Of a stretch of DNA of 64,000 bases, positions 41,022-49,955 are shown one piece after another. Both the position numbers and the translations under genes were made by a program. The notes beneath the pieces are model-generated. The model saw nothing but the letters and a program-made list of their open reading frames with translations, was not told the DNA's origin and searched no databases. The first letter of the stretch is position 1. Each line of letters begins with the position of its first letter. The DNA is taken from assembly GCA_947476895.1 (NCBI GenBank), contig CANJRX010000004.1, positions 85,877-149,876 on the forward strand, given 5' to 3'. The DNA is from Fidelibacterota bacterium (GTDB lineage: Bacteria; Pseudomonadota; Alphaproteobacteria; Rhodospirillales; Rhodospirillaceae).

Positions 41022-43994
41022 CTAATGCGGCGCTTCGGGTCCGAGCTTTTCTTTAGCACGCCCGGCCGGTTCGTCGATGATCTTCTCGAAAAGCGATGAG
41101 ACCGCCGCCGCCGTATCCTTCATTAAGGCTTCAAGCGTCGCGAAGTCCGGCATACCGGCGGATGCGGCCAGCTTTTGCTTTAATCCGATCGGTGTCTCGG
41201 CGTCGGGCAATTCCCCTTCGGTGGTGAGGCGCAGCATGACCTGAAGGCGCGACCACAGATTGATGCCGTCCTGCAAGGTTTCCGCGTCGTCCTGGGCCAA
41301 TGCATTCGCCGCACGCAATGCAGCGATAGTATCGGCCGGCGAGGGTGTCGCAGGTTTTGCCTTGGGATAGGCAAGGGTCAGGTACTGAAGAATAAACTCG
41401 GCATCAATAAGCCCGCCTGCTGTGCGTTTGATGTCCCACAGGCCGCCGTCCTTTTGCTCTCGACGCATACGCGTGCGCATGTCGGCCACGGCATAAACGA
41501 GCGCGTCGGGATCGCGTTTGCGCTCCAAGACCGCAGCGATGGCGGTTTCGATCTGGCCTTGCAGGGCCGGGGGACCAAACACAACGCGCGCCCGCGCGAG
41601 CGCCATGTGCTCCCACGTCCAGGCATCCTCGGTATGATACTTCACGAAAGCTTCAAAGCTACTGGCCAGCGGGCCTTTATCGCCGTTGGGACGCAAGCGC
41701 ATATCAACGGCGTACAGCTTTCCTTCACGCGTGAGCAGCGTGAACGCCGTGATGAAGCGCTGTGTCAGGCGGATATAATAAGCCGGCGCGGGAAGGGGCT
41801 TGGGCCCTTTAGAGTGAGCTTCCATCGAAGCGTCGTAAATCACGACAAGGTCCAAGTCCGATGTTGGCGTCAGCTCGAAACTTCCAAGTTTGCCATAGCC
41901 CAAGATGGCTAACTTGCCGTCGCTGATTTGGCCGAACTGCAGCGCGAATTCGCTGGCGACGCGCGGCGTCAGCACCTTAATCACGGCTTCGGCTATGGCG
42001 GTGAAGTGTTCGGCGGCCTGCAACGGATCGATCATGCTCCGCAGAGTTTGAACGCCGACACGGAACTGCAAGTCATTGGTCCAGCGGCGGCTGGCATCCA
42101 GCAAAGCTTCGAAGGACTCTGTCGCATCCAGGAAGCGCGTGAGGTCGATTTTTAAATCGTCCAGCTTGCCGACCGGCGCATAAAATTCAGGGGCTAGAAC
42201 GTAATCCAAGAGCGCCGGCGTATGGCTTAAATGCTCGGCCAAACGCGGTGCGTCGCCCATGATTTCGGCCACAAGTTCTAAAAGATCCGGATTGGCGTAA
42301 AACACCGAGAGCAGCGGAACGCCTGCGGGCAGAGCCGCAAAGCAGCGATCAAAGCGCACAAAGGCCGCGTCGGGTTGAGCGGTTTTAGCGAGCGCGCCCA
42401 AGAGGCCGGGCATCACTTCCGTCAACAATTGGCGGGCGCGGTTGCTGCGCGTGGCGCGGTAACGCCCGTGATGCCAGCCGCGCACGGTCTGCGCGACGGT
42501 GGCCGGATTCTGATAGCCGAGGCGTTTCAGCGTGGCGATGGTGTCGGGATCGTCTTCCGTGCCGGTGAACACCAAGTTGCCGTCGACGGCGAGAGAAGGG
42601 GAGTCTTCGAACAGCCCGGCATAATGCACTTCAACAACGCGCAAGGTTTTCTCAACCTCGGCCATGAAGGGCGCTAAGTCTTTGTGACCCATGAACGCGC
42701 CCACATGGGCAAGCTTCGTGAGGTCGGCAGGCAACATCTGGGTCTGCTCGTCGGCGATCATCTGCAGGCGGTGTTCCAACTTGCGGAGGTAGCGATACGC
42801 CGCCTTCAAATCGTCGCGCACCTGTGGTGTGACGAAGCCAAGCTCCGTCAGTGCATTAAGGGCCGGTAGCGTTTGTGACAGACGCGCCTGCGGAAAACGG
42901 CCGCCCCAAATCAGCTGCTGAATTTGTGCAAAGAATTCGATCTCGCGAATGCCGCCGCGGCCCAGCTTGATGTTATGACCGGCGACTTCCACCGTGCCGC
43001 CGCCTTTGTGCGCATAGATCTGGCGCTTGATGGAATGGATGTCCTGGATGGCATAGAAATCGAGCGACTTGCGCCAGATGAACTGCTGCATGTCGTGGAT
43101 GAAGGTCTCGGCCATTTTCATGTCACCCGCCACAGGGCGGGCTTTGATCATGGCGGCGCGTTCCCAATTCTGGCCGTAGCTTTCGTAATAGATTTGCGCG
43201 GCATGGAGCGAGACCGCAACAGAGGTCGATCCCGGATCGGGACGCAGGCGCAAGTCGGTGCGGAACACGTAGCCCTCGGCGGTGCGCTGCTGCAAAAGAG
43301 TGGTGAGATCTTTGGTCAGCTGAACCGCAAATTCTTGCGGACTTTTCTTGCCGACATAAGGTAGGACGTGTTCATCGAAAAATACAAACAGGTCGATGTC
43401 CGAAGAATAATTCAGTTCGCAGCCGCCGAGCTTGCCGAGGCCCAGCACGGCGTAACCTAAGTTTTGTTCGGGGGCGTTGAGATCGGCAAATTTCACGTGG
43501 CCACGCACCTGCGCCTGTATCAGCAGCGCGCGCAAACCCAGACGCACGGCGGCATCGGCAAAATTCGAGAGGGCGACCGTCACCTGATCGACCGACCACA
43601 CGCCTGAGATATCGGCGAGCGCGATCAGCAGCGCGGCGTCGGCTTTGGCGTGGCGCAGTTCGACCATGATGGCCGAGATATCGACATCGGTAGTTCCTGT
43701 GGGAATGATATCGCTAACACCTGCGATCAGTTTCTTCACGCAGGCGTCAGGACCCTGTTCGGCGAAGTCTTTAAACGTTTCGGGACGGCCCAGAATGAGG
43801 CCGCTCAAATAAGGGCTATTGCCGAATATGCCGTCCATCAGCGCGTGCCATTGGGCGTCTTGGACAACCGCTTTCATGAAGCCTGCAACTGCGGGCGATT
43901 GCGTTTCAGCAGCCGCCAACCACTCGTTGTGAAAGCGGATACTAAGGTCCGGTTTGGCCGGGGGCAGTGGCGCGGCGGGGGGCAAGGGGATCAT
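41022..43994 (-). CDS. glnE: Bifunctional glutamine synthetase adenylyltransferase/adenylyl-removing enzyme
   Basis: The 990-residue enzyme adds and removes AMP on glutamine synthetase in response to PII and glutamine. Two nucleotidyltransferase domains are visible: LGLGKLGGCELNYSSDIDLFVFFD (N-terminal, deadenylylating) and LGYGKLGSFELTPTSDLDLVVIYD (C-terminal, adenylylating). Each carries a DxD pair and is followed by helical regulatory parts such as GGIREIEFFAQIQQLIWGGR. The ATG at 43992-43994 is preferred to an upstream TTG at 44055-44057. Length is standard. It heads a two-gene operon with the peroxiredoxin. Confidence 0.95.
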   Translation of the reverse strand: MIPLPPAAPLPPAKPDLSIRFHNEWLAAAETQSPAVAGFMKAVVQDAQWHALMDGIFGNSPYLSGLILGRPETFKDFAEQGPDACVKKLIAGVSDIIPTGTTDVDISAIMVELRHAKADAALLIALADISGVWSVDQVTVALSNFADAAVRLGLRALLIQAQVRGHVKFADLNAPEQNLGYAVLGLGKLGGCELNYSSDIDLFVFFDEHVLPYVGKKSPQEFAVQLTKDLTTLLQQRTAEGYVFRTDLRLRPDPGSTSVAVSLHAAQIYYESYGQNWERAAMIKARPVAGDMKMAETFIHDMQQFIWRKSLDFYAIQDIHSIKRQIYAHKGGGTVEVAGHNIKLGRGGIREIEFFAQIQQLIWGGRFPQARLSQTLPALNALTELGFVTPQVRDDLKAAYRYLRKLEHRLQMIADEQTQMLPADLTKLAHVGAFMGHKDLAPFMAEVEKTLRVVEVHYAGLFEDSPSLAVDGNLVFTGTEDDPDTIATLKRLGYQNPATVAQTVRGWHHGRYRATRSNRARQLLTEVMPGLLGALAKTAQPDAAFVRFDRCFAALPAGVPLLSVFYANPDLLELVAEIMGDAPRLAEHLSHTPALLDYVLAPEFYAPVGKLDDLKIDLTRFLDATESFEALLDASRRWTNDLQFRVGVQTLRSMIDPLQAAEHFTAIAEAVIKVLTPRVASEFALQFGQISDGKLAILGYGKLGSFELTPTSDLDLVVIYDASMEAHSKGPKPLPAPAYYIRLTQRFITAFTLLTREGKLYAVDMRLRPNGDKGPLASSFEAFVKYHTEDAWTWEHMALARARVVFGPPALQGQIETAIAAVLERKRDPDALVYAVADMRTRMRREQKDGGLWDIKRTAGGLIDAEFILQYLTLAYPKAKPATPSPADTIAALRAANALAQDDAETLQDGINLWSRLQVMLRLTTEGELPDAETPIGLKQKLAASAGMPDFATLEALMKDTAAAVSSLFEKIIDEPAGRAKEKLGPEAPH

Positions 43995-44184
43995 ATACGA
44001 CTCGCAGGATTCTCTACCGTTGACGGCGACAGTGGGATATAGAGAAGGCACGGTCAAGCTGCGGCAATGTGGGGCGCATGCGGCCCACCTCGTCCAAAGA
44101 TGGGAAAGCCCCCTTCACTTTGCATGATATTGCCTCAATGGTGCCCTAAATTCCGGGCCTTACGTAATTCTGGAGTCCGCGACG

Positions 44185-47100
44185 TTGACGCACGGCGCAA
44201 TCAGATTCTTGATTCGAACGCTGGAAGCCGCCGTGTTGGTGGCCCTGCTCGCGTCGGCTGTGCTCGCGTGGCGTCTCAGCCAGGGTTCGTTGAAACTTGA
44301 TGTCGTAGCACCCTACATCTCAAGCGCCTTTGCCGACTTAGCGCCCGGCTTCCGGTTTCGTATCGCCGCCGCTGACTTGAAATGGTCCGGCTTCTCCGGA
44401 TCACCCGAGCTGACGGTGCGCGACGTGCGCGTGCTCAATCAATCCGGCGCGGTCATCGCCGGTTTGCCGAGCATGGTCGTGCGGTTGAGCAGTGCGGCCC
44501 TCTCGCGCGGGATCACGGCACCGGAACATATCAAGCTCTCGAACCCCATCATCCGCTTTGTGCATCGCGCCGATGGATCGCTCGGGCTTGGTGTCGAGGG
44601 CGCTGCTAACGCATCTGCTCCAACGCCATCGCCCACCCCGTCTTCACCGGGCGCGCCTGTTGTGCCGCTCGACAGCACCAGCGGCAACGCGCTTGCCGCT
44701 TCGTTAATCGGTGCGCTCACGCGCGCCCCCGGCGGCGATAATCCGGCGGGCTATCTGGAAGGTGTCGAGATCGACAGCACGACGGTGGTGTTGGTCGATG
44801 AAATTTCCGGCCAGCGCTGGCTGGTTCCCGACGCCACCATGAATTTCAAACGCGCGGCCGGTGACGTCGAGATCGATGCCACGTTCCCGGTCTTCGAAGA
44901 AGGCCGGCGGTGGAACTTCACGGCTAAGGGGAAGTACGCGGCCGAAAGCGGTAACCTCAAAATCGATTTGAACGTTGACGGGTTCAGGCCGTCGCGGGTT
45001 GCAGGGCTTGCGCCGCAGCTTGCACCCTTCGGCATGATCGACTTGCGCCTGAGCGGCACGGCCGTTGCGACCTTTGCGTTGTCGAATACCGGTGCGCGCC
45101 TCAGCGATCTGCAATTCGATGTGAAGGGCCAGGACGGCCAAATCCATATGCCGGCGCCGGTCTCGCAAGATTACCCGGTGAAGGCGCTGGTCTTGAAGGG
45201 CACTGCTGGACCCAACTTCGACCGGATCGCGATCGATCAATTCCGTGTCGAGCTCAACGGCGGCGGGGCGCCGGTGATCACATTGAACGGCGAGGGCACA
45301 GCCCTCAATAGCGCGCCGATTGTAAATTTGAATATGGCGATGCCGGCGTTGGAAATGGCGGCTTTGAAACGCTATTGGCCGGTCAGCATCAAACCGAATA
45401 CCCGTACATGGATCGACCAGAATTTACGCAACGGCGGTCTTTACGACACACGCTTCAAATTGCGTTTGGCGGGGCCATCGATCAACCAGCTTGATGCGAC
45501 GGAAGCACGCCTCACCGGCGAGCTGCGCGGCATTACCGTGCGCTACATGCGCGGCCTGCCGGAAGCCGAGAACACCGCAGGCCTTATGACCATTGCTGAC
45601 GATGAAGTCGTCATCGATATCACCGGCGGCAACGTGAAGGATCCTTTGGATAGCAAAGGCATCTCGGTGTCGGCGGGCAAAGTGCGGCTGTACGGTTTGG
45701 GTAAGGGCACGGAACGCGCAAATATCGCGCTCAACGTCATAGGCGGCTTGGGCGACGTGATGCGCCTGATCGACAATCCGCCCATGGGCTATGCCACCGT
45801 CATGGGGCTTGATGCAGCAAAGGTGATCGGCGAGGCCAATGTGGATTTGACCCTGAATTTCCCCTTGGTAAAGGATCTCAAGCTCGATCAGTTGCAAGTC
45901 GGCGTGAAAGCCAAGGCCAAAGACATCACCATTCCCCAGGTGGCTTTTGGACTTCCGCTTACAAATGGTGATCTTGCGCTGACCCTTGACCGCACTGGCA
46001 TGGACGTCGTCGGAAAAGTCGCGCTCGGCGGCATTCCCACCGCAATTACTTGGCGCGAGAATTTCGGCGGCGGCGATTTCCGCAGCCACTACATCCTCGA
46101 TCCCGTCGTCGGCAATGACCAGCGCCCGCTTGTGGGGCTTAGTGTGATGCCGTTTGTGCCGCCCTATATCGACGGCGCGGTTCCGGCCCACGTCACCTAC
46201 ACCGTCAAGCGCGACGACACGCGCAGGCTCGAGGCCGACGTCGATTTGACCACATCGAAAATGGCGGTGCCCGAGTTGGGCTGGAACAAAGCGCCGGGCA
46301 AAGCCGCGCAGGCCAAAGTGGAAGCGATCTTTACCAAAGACCGTTTGACCTCCGTGCCCTCATTTCACGTGACGTCTGGCAATGATCTTGATGTCTCTGG
46401 TTCAGTGACGTTTGCCGAAAACGGCAAGATGCAACTTCTGTCCATTAAGCCCAGCACCATCGGCGAGACCAAGCTGAGCGGCGAAGTTAATGTGGATGCG
46501 GTCGGCGGATATACCGTCGATATCGCCGGTCCGGCTTTCAATTCGACGTACTTCTGGAAAACCATGAACCGCGACGACACGCGCGGCAAAGCGCCGGCCG
46601 CTTCCCAGGATACGCCGTTTTCGACACCGCTGAAGCTGCGCGCATCCTTCGACCGCATGTGGTTGAGCGAGAATGGTGATTTCCAGAACGTAAAACTGAG
46701 TGTTGACCGCGATTACACCGGCATTCAAGCCATTGACTTCATCAGTTATGTCGACGGCTTCATCCCCTTTTCCTTCAAGCTGACGCCCGGCGAAGGGGCC
46801 CGCAAATTTAAGGGCGAGAGCACGGACGGCGGCAGCGTTGTGCGCGCTGTGGGCCTGTTCGGCGACATCGAGGGCGGCACGCTGACGATCAATGGCGAAC
46901 TGGCCGACAACGGCACCGTCAAAGGTCTCGCCGAGATCAAAGACTTCCAGCTGGTGAAAGCGCCAGTGCTCGCGCGCCTGTTATCCGTGGCTTCGCTCAC
47001 CGGCATCGTCGATGAGTTGAGTGGAAAGGGGATTTCATTCAAAAGATTGCGCGTGCCGTTCTCTTACGCCGATGCAACGCTGACAGTCAAAGACGGCGAG

Positions 47101-47445
47101 ATGTACGGCAGTTCCCTGGGGCTTACCGGCGCCGGCACTTACAGCTTTGCCTCGTCGCTGATGGATTTCAGCGGCACGCTCATTCCGGCCTACTCCATCA
47201 ACGCGTTCCTGAATTCCATTCCGCTGATTGGCCCCATCCTCACCGGTGGTGAGAAGGGCGGCGGCATTTTTGCGGCGACCTATACCTACCGCGGCAACGT
47301 GGCGACAGCGCAGCCCGAGGTCAATCCGCTGGCCGCTTTGGCACCCGGCTTCCTGCGCCACATCTTTGATATTTTCAAACCGCGCACGTCGCGCGAAGTG
47401 CTTTTGCCGCCCGACGATCAAAAGGCAGCGGCCGTAACGCCCTGA
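44185..47445 (+). CDS. YhdP/AsmA-like giant membrane protein (DUF3971)
   Basis: The 1,086-residue protein has one N-terminal membrane helix (about residues 13-30) and a very long periplasmic beta-rich region. Family features are VVAPYISSAFADLAPGFRFRIAAADLKW near the start, the DUF3971 core around TRTWIDQNLRNGGLYDTRFKLRLAGP, and the AsmA-like end (YGSSLGLTGAGTYSFASSLMDFSGTLIPAYSINAFLNSIPLIGPIL). YhdP-like proteins bridge the envelope and move phospholipids to the outer membrane. The start is the TTG at 44185 with GGAG upstream. It diverges from glnE with about 190 bp between starts. Confidence 0.87.
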   Translation: MTHGAIRFLIRTLEAAVLVALLASAVLAWRLSQGSLKLDVVAPYISSAFADLAPGFRFRIAAADLKWSGFSGSPELTVRDVRVLNQSGAVIAGLPSMVVRLSSAALSRGITAPEHIKLSNPIIRFVHRADGSLGLGVEGAANASAPTPSPTPSSPGAPVVPLDSTSGNALAASLIGALTRAPGGDNPAGYLEGVEIDSTTVVLVDEISGQRWLVPDATMNFKRAAGDVEIDATFPVFEEGRRWNFTAKGKYAAESGNLKIDLNVDGFRPSRVAGLAPQLAPFGMIDLRLSGTAVATFALSNTGARLSDLQFDVKGQDGQIHMPAPVSQDYPVKALVLKGTAGPNFDRIAIDQFRVELNGGGAPVITLNGEGTALNSAPIVNLNMAMPALEMAALKRYWPVSIKPNTRTWIDQNLRNGGLYDTRFKLRLAGPSINQLDATEARLTGELRGITVRYMRGLPEAENTAGLMTIADDEVVIDITGGNVKDPLDSKGISVSAGKVRLYGLGKGTERANIALNVIGGLGDVMRLIDNPPMGYATVMGLDAAKVIGEANVDLTLNFPLVKDLKLDQLQVGVKAKAKDITIPQVAFGLPLTNGDLALTLDRTGMDVVGKVALGGIPTAITWRENFGGGDFRSHYILDPVVGNDQRPLVGLSVMPFVPPYIDGAVPAHVTYTVKRDDTRRLEADVDLTTSKMAVPELGWNKAPGKAAQAKVEAIFTKDRLTSVPSFHVTSGNDLDVSGSVTFAENGKMQLLSIKPSTIGETKLSGEVNVDAVGGYTVDIAGPAFNSTYFWKTMNRDDTRGKAPAASQDTPFSTPLKLRASFDRMWLSENGDFQNVKLSVDRDYTGIQAIDFISYVDGFIPFSFKLTPGEGARKFKGESTDGGSVVRAVGLFGDIEGGTLTINGELADNGTVKGLAEIKDFQLVKAPVLARLLSVASLTGIVDELSGKGISFKRLRVPFSYADATLTVKDGEMYGSSLGLTGAGTYSFASSLMDFSGTLIPAYSINAFLNSIPLIGPILTGGEKGGGIFAATYTYRGNVATAQPEVNPLAALAPGFLRHIFDIFKPRTSREVLLPPDDQKAAAVTP

Positions 47446-47446
47446 G

Positions 47447-47812
47447 CTATTTGGGGCCTGTCGTCCGCAACAGCGTTTTGACGTCGATACCCATGCGCTC
47501 CATGCGCGCGATGAGCGTAGGCCATTCCTCTTTCAGAAACTTCGCGCGTTCGCGGCTTTGCAAAGCGTCGCGTACGCCTTCTTTCACCAACATACCAATG
47601 CCGCGCCGTTTTTCAGTCAGATCGGCCTTCGCCAATTCCTGAAACGCCTTCGCGACAGTCAGCGGATTGATTTGGAAATCACTGGCCAGCTGGCGGACCG
47701 AGGGCATAAGCGTCCCCTCGGCATAGGTGCCGTCGAGAATGCGCGCCAGCATCTCCTCCATGAGTTGGCGGTAGATCGGCTGATCGTCGTTCCAGGTATG
47801 TGCTTTAGCCAT
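47447..47812 (-). CDS. GntR-family (YtrA-like) transcriptional regulator
   Basis: The 121-residue protein has a winged helix at the N terminus (PIYRQLMEEMLARILDGTYAEGTLMPSVRQLASDFQINPLTVAKAFQELAKADLTEKRRGIGMLVKEGV) and a short helical C-terminal part, the YtrA subfamily layout. Such regulators control ABC-transporter operons. The ATG at 47810-47812 is chosen over an upstream in-frame GTG/ATG because it starts the family N terminus. It is divergent from the macA-like gene, and the intergenic palindrome at 47885-47908 is its probable operator. Confidence 0.9.
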   Translation of the reverse strand: MAKAHTWNDDQPIYRQLMEEMLARILDGTYAEGTLMPSVRQLASDFQINPLTVAKAFQELAKADLTEKRRGIGMLVKEGVRDALQSRERAKFLKEEWPTLIARMERMGIDVKTLLRTTGPK

Positions 47813-47884
47813 TGTGCCGCCTGCTTCAGACGCCTGGACCCTAACCGAGATCAAAAGAGGTTGCCATTGGCGTGTCAGCCAGAT

Positions 47885-47908
47885 AGTGTATTAGTGATAT
47901 AATACACT
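47885..47908. promoter_or_regulatory. Probable GntR operator overlapping the exporter promoter
   Basis: A perfect 9-bp inverted repeat, AGTGTATTA (47885-47893) and TAATACACT (47900-47908), surrounds a 6-bp spacer. The plus-strand -10 box TATAAT (47898-47903) lies inside it, so binding would block transcription of the exporter operon. A TATTAT box for the regulator is readable on the other strand. The repeat is 18 bp before the macA-like ATG. Confidence 0.78.
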
Positions 47909-47925
47909 GTTTCGAGGTCCAGGCT

Positions 47926-49269
47926 ATGCTTATAAGCCGCTTCAAAATGAATCCCGCCGGCGACGACCAAACTATTTTGGGCGCCATGGACCGTAAGGTG
48001 GCGCGGCCGTTTCTGACCAAGCGGCGCGGCGTGGCGGTCGTTGTGATAACGCTCACAATACTTGCGCTTGTTTTTGGCTATGTGCGTTACGGCATCACGC
48101 AATTTGTGACTGTGGATGCAGATCGGCTCACCGTCGCAACGGTCGAGCGCGCAGTTTTCCACGACTACATTCCGGTTACGGGGGCGGTAGTGCCGCGTAC
48201 CACGGTCTACCTCGATGCCGTCGCAGGCGGGCAGGTAGCGCAAGTATTGGTCGAAGAGGGGGCTTTGGTTAAAGCTGGCGATGCGTTGGTGGTTCTTCAG
48301 AACGCCGCCTTGCAACTTGATGTGGCGGGGCGCGAAGCCGCACTGGCGCAACAGCTTTACCAGTTGACGACGATCAACCTATCCCTTGATGACCGCCGCC
48401 TGCAGCGCGACCGGGAGCTCACGGAAACTGAATATCAGCTGCGCCTTTTGACATCGCAGTTGGAGCGGAAAAGACCTCTGCTGGAGGGCGGTTATGTTTC
48501 GCGCACAGAGATTGAAGACCTGGAACGCAATCTCGCGCGCACCCGCAGCACCTACGACAGCATGAAGGCCGCGCAAGCCGCCGACGATGCCGCGCGGCCC
48601 GAACAGGTAGCGCAGCTGAAACAGTCCATCGCGCTCTTTACCAATAATCTCGCGATGACCCGCCGGAACTTAGAAGCCCTCACGATTACGGCACCGATCA
48701 CCGGGCAGCTAACATTGCTGGATGCAGATGTCGGTGCGTCTAAAGCGCCGGGGCAACGCCTCGGCCAGGTCGATAGTGCCGAAGGCTTCAAAGTGCGCGC
48801 CAACGTCGATGAATTTTATCTTTCGCGCTTGGCTGTTGGCCAAAAAGCTGAGACCGAAATCGACGAGCGCGCTATTCCGATGTCCATCGCAAAAATCTAT
48901 CCCGGTGTGAAGGATCGCCAGTTCGCGGTGGATCTAGCATTTGTTGGCAATACGCTGCCGAAGGCGCTGAGGCGCGGCCAGACCCTGCATTTGAAATTGG
49001 AAGTGGGCGAGGAGGCGGACAGCCTCGTTATCGCCAACGGGGAGTTCTATGATGACGCGGGCGGTGCCTGGGTTTTTGCCGTGTCTCCATCGGGCGGCGC
49101 GGCTGTGCGCAAGCCGGTGACGCTGGGAAGGCGCAACCCGGACATGGTTGAGATCTTAAAGGGCCTCACGGCCGGCGACCGCATCATCATCTCGACATAT
49201 GCTCAATACGAAAACATCGACCGCATCGATATTAAGGGTTCCATCAGCAAGGGGGAGTTGCAGCCATGA
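47926..49269 (+). CDS. MacA-like periplasmic adaptor of an ABC exporter
   Basis: The 447-residue protein has one membrane helix (residues 34-54), a biotinyl-lipoyl-like hybrid split around a long coiled-coil hairpin (about residues 135-240), and a beta-barrel part (FKVRANVDEFYLSRLAVGQKAETEID). GQVAQVLVEEGALVKAGDALVVL and LTITAPITGQLTLLDADVGASKAPGQRLGQV are the two lipoyl halves. It would link the MacB-like permease to an outer-membrane channel not encoded here. It overlaps the ATPase gene by 4 bp. The operon is controlled by the divergent GntR gene. Confidence 0.88.
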   Translation: MLISRFKMNPAGDDQTILGAMDRKVARPFLTKRRGVAVVVITLTILALVFGYVRYGITQFVTVDADRLTVATVERAVFHDYIPVTGAVVPRTTVYLDAVAGGQVAQVLVEEGALVKAGDALVVLQNAALQLDVAGREAALAQQLYQLTTINLSLDDRRLQRDRELTETEYQLRLLTSQLERKRPLLEGGYVSRTEIEDLERNLARTRSTYDSMKAAQAADDAARPEQVAQLKQSIALFTNNLAMTRRNLEALTITAPITGQLTLLDADVGASKAPGQRLGQVDSAEGFKVRANVDEFYLSRLAVGQKAETEIDERAIPMSIAKIYPGVKDRQFAVDLAFVGNTLPKALRRGQTLHLKLEVGEEADSLVIANGEFYDDAGGAWVFAVSPSGGAAVRKPVTLGRRNPDMVEILKGLTAGDRIIISTYAQYENIDRIDIKGSISKGELQP

Positions 49270-49946
49270 TCACGCTTTCCGGACTCAGCAAGGTCTACCG
49301 TACCAAGGAAATGGAAACCACGGCCCTGGCCGGGGTTAATCTGGAAATAGCCAAGGGCGAATTTGTCGTCATCATGGGGCCATCTGGCTGCGGCAAATCC
49401 TCACTGCTCAACGCGATAGGGCTGATAGATCGCCCAACATCCGGCCATTACATCTTCGACGGCGAAGATATCTCGGACTTTCGCGAGAACCGCATGGTGG
49501 AAATCCGCAAACAGCACATCGGTTTCATTTTCCAGAACTTCAATCTGCTCGAAGACCTCAGCGTCTATGAAAATGTCGAGCTGCCGTTGTTGTATCAAGA
49601 AGTCTCTAAAGCCAAGCGCCGCGACCGTGTACGCGAAGTTCTGGAGCTGGTGGGCCTGGAAGCCCGTGCCAAACATCGCCCGGCGCAGCTTTCAGGTGGC
49701 CAACAGCAGCGTGTGGCCGTGGCCCGCGCGGTGGTGGGCGACCCCAAACTTATCCTGGCCGACGAACCCACCGGCAATCTCGATACCCAGAACGGCGACG
49801 ACGTTATGGGCATGCTCACGACCTTGAATGACGAAGGCGTGACGATTGTAATGGTGACGCACTCGCCGGACTACGCCGCCAAGGCCACGCGCATTGTGGA
49901 AATGGTTGATGGACGCATTTTGGACGCGGTTCGCAAAGCGGCATAG
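49266..49946 (+). CDS. ABC transporter ATP-binding protein (MacB/LolD-like)
   Basis: The 226-residue ATPase contains Walker [13 protein letters not shown]-loop [18 protein letters not shown], signature [14 protein letters not shown], Walker [13 protein letters not shown] and the H-loop VMVTHSPD. This is the pattern of the MacB/LolD/FtsE group. It overlaps the adaptor gene by 4 bp and precedes the permease by 9 bp, giving a three-gene exporter. Confidence 0.94.
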   Translation: MITLSGLSKVYRTKEMETTALAGVNLEIAKGEFVVIMGPSGCGKSSLLNAIGLIDRPTSGHYIFDGEDISDFRENRMVEIRKQHIGFIFQNFNLLEDLSVYENVELPLLYQEVSKAKRRDRVREVLELVGLEARAKHRPAQLSGGQQQRVAVARAVVGDPKLILADEPTGNLDTQNGDDVMGMLTTLNDEGVTIVMVTHSPDYAAKATRIVEMVDGRILDAVRKAA

Positions 49947-49955
49947 GAGGCGGCC

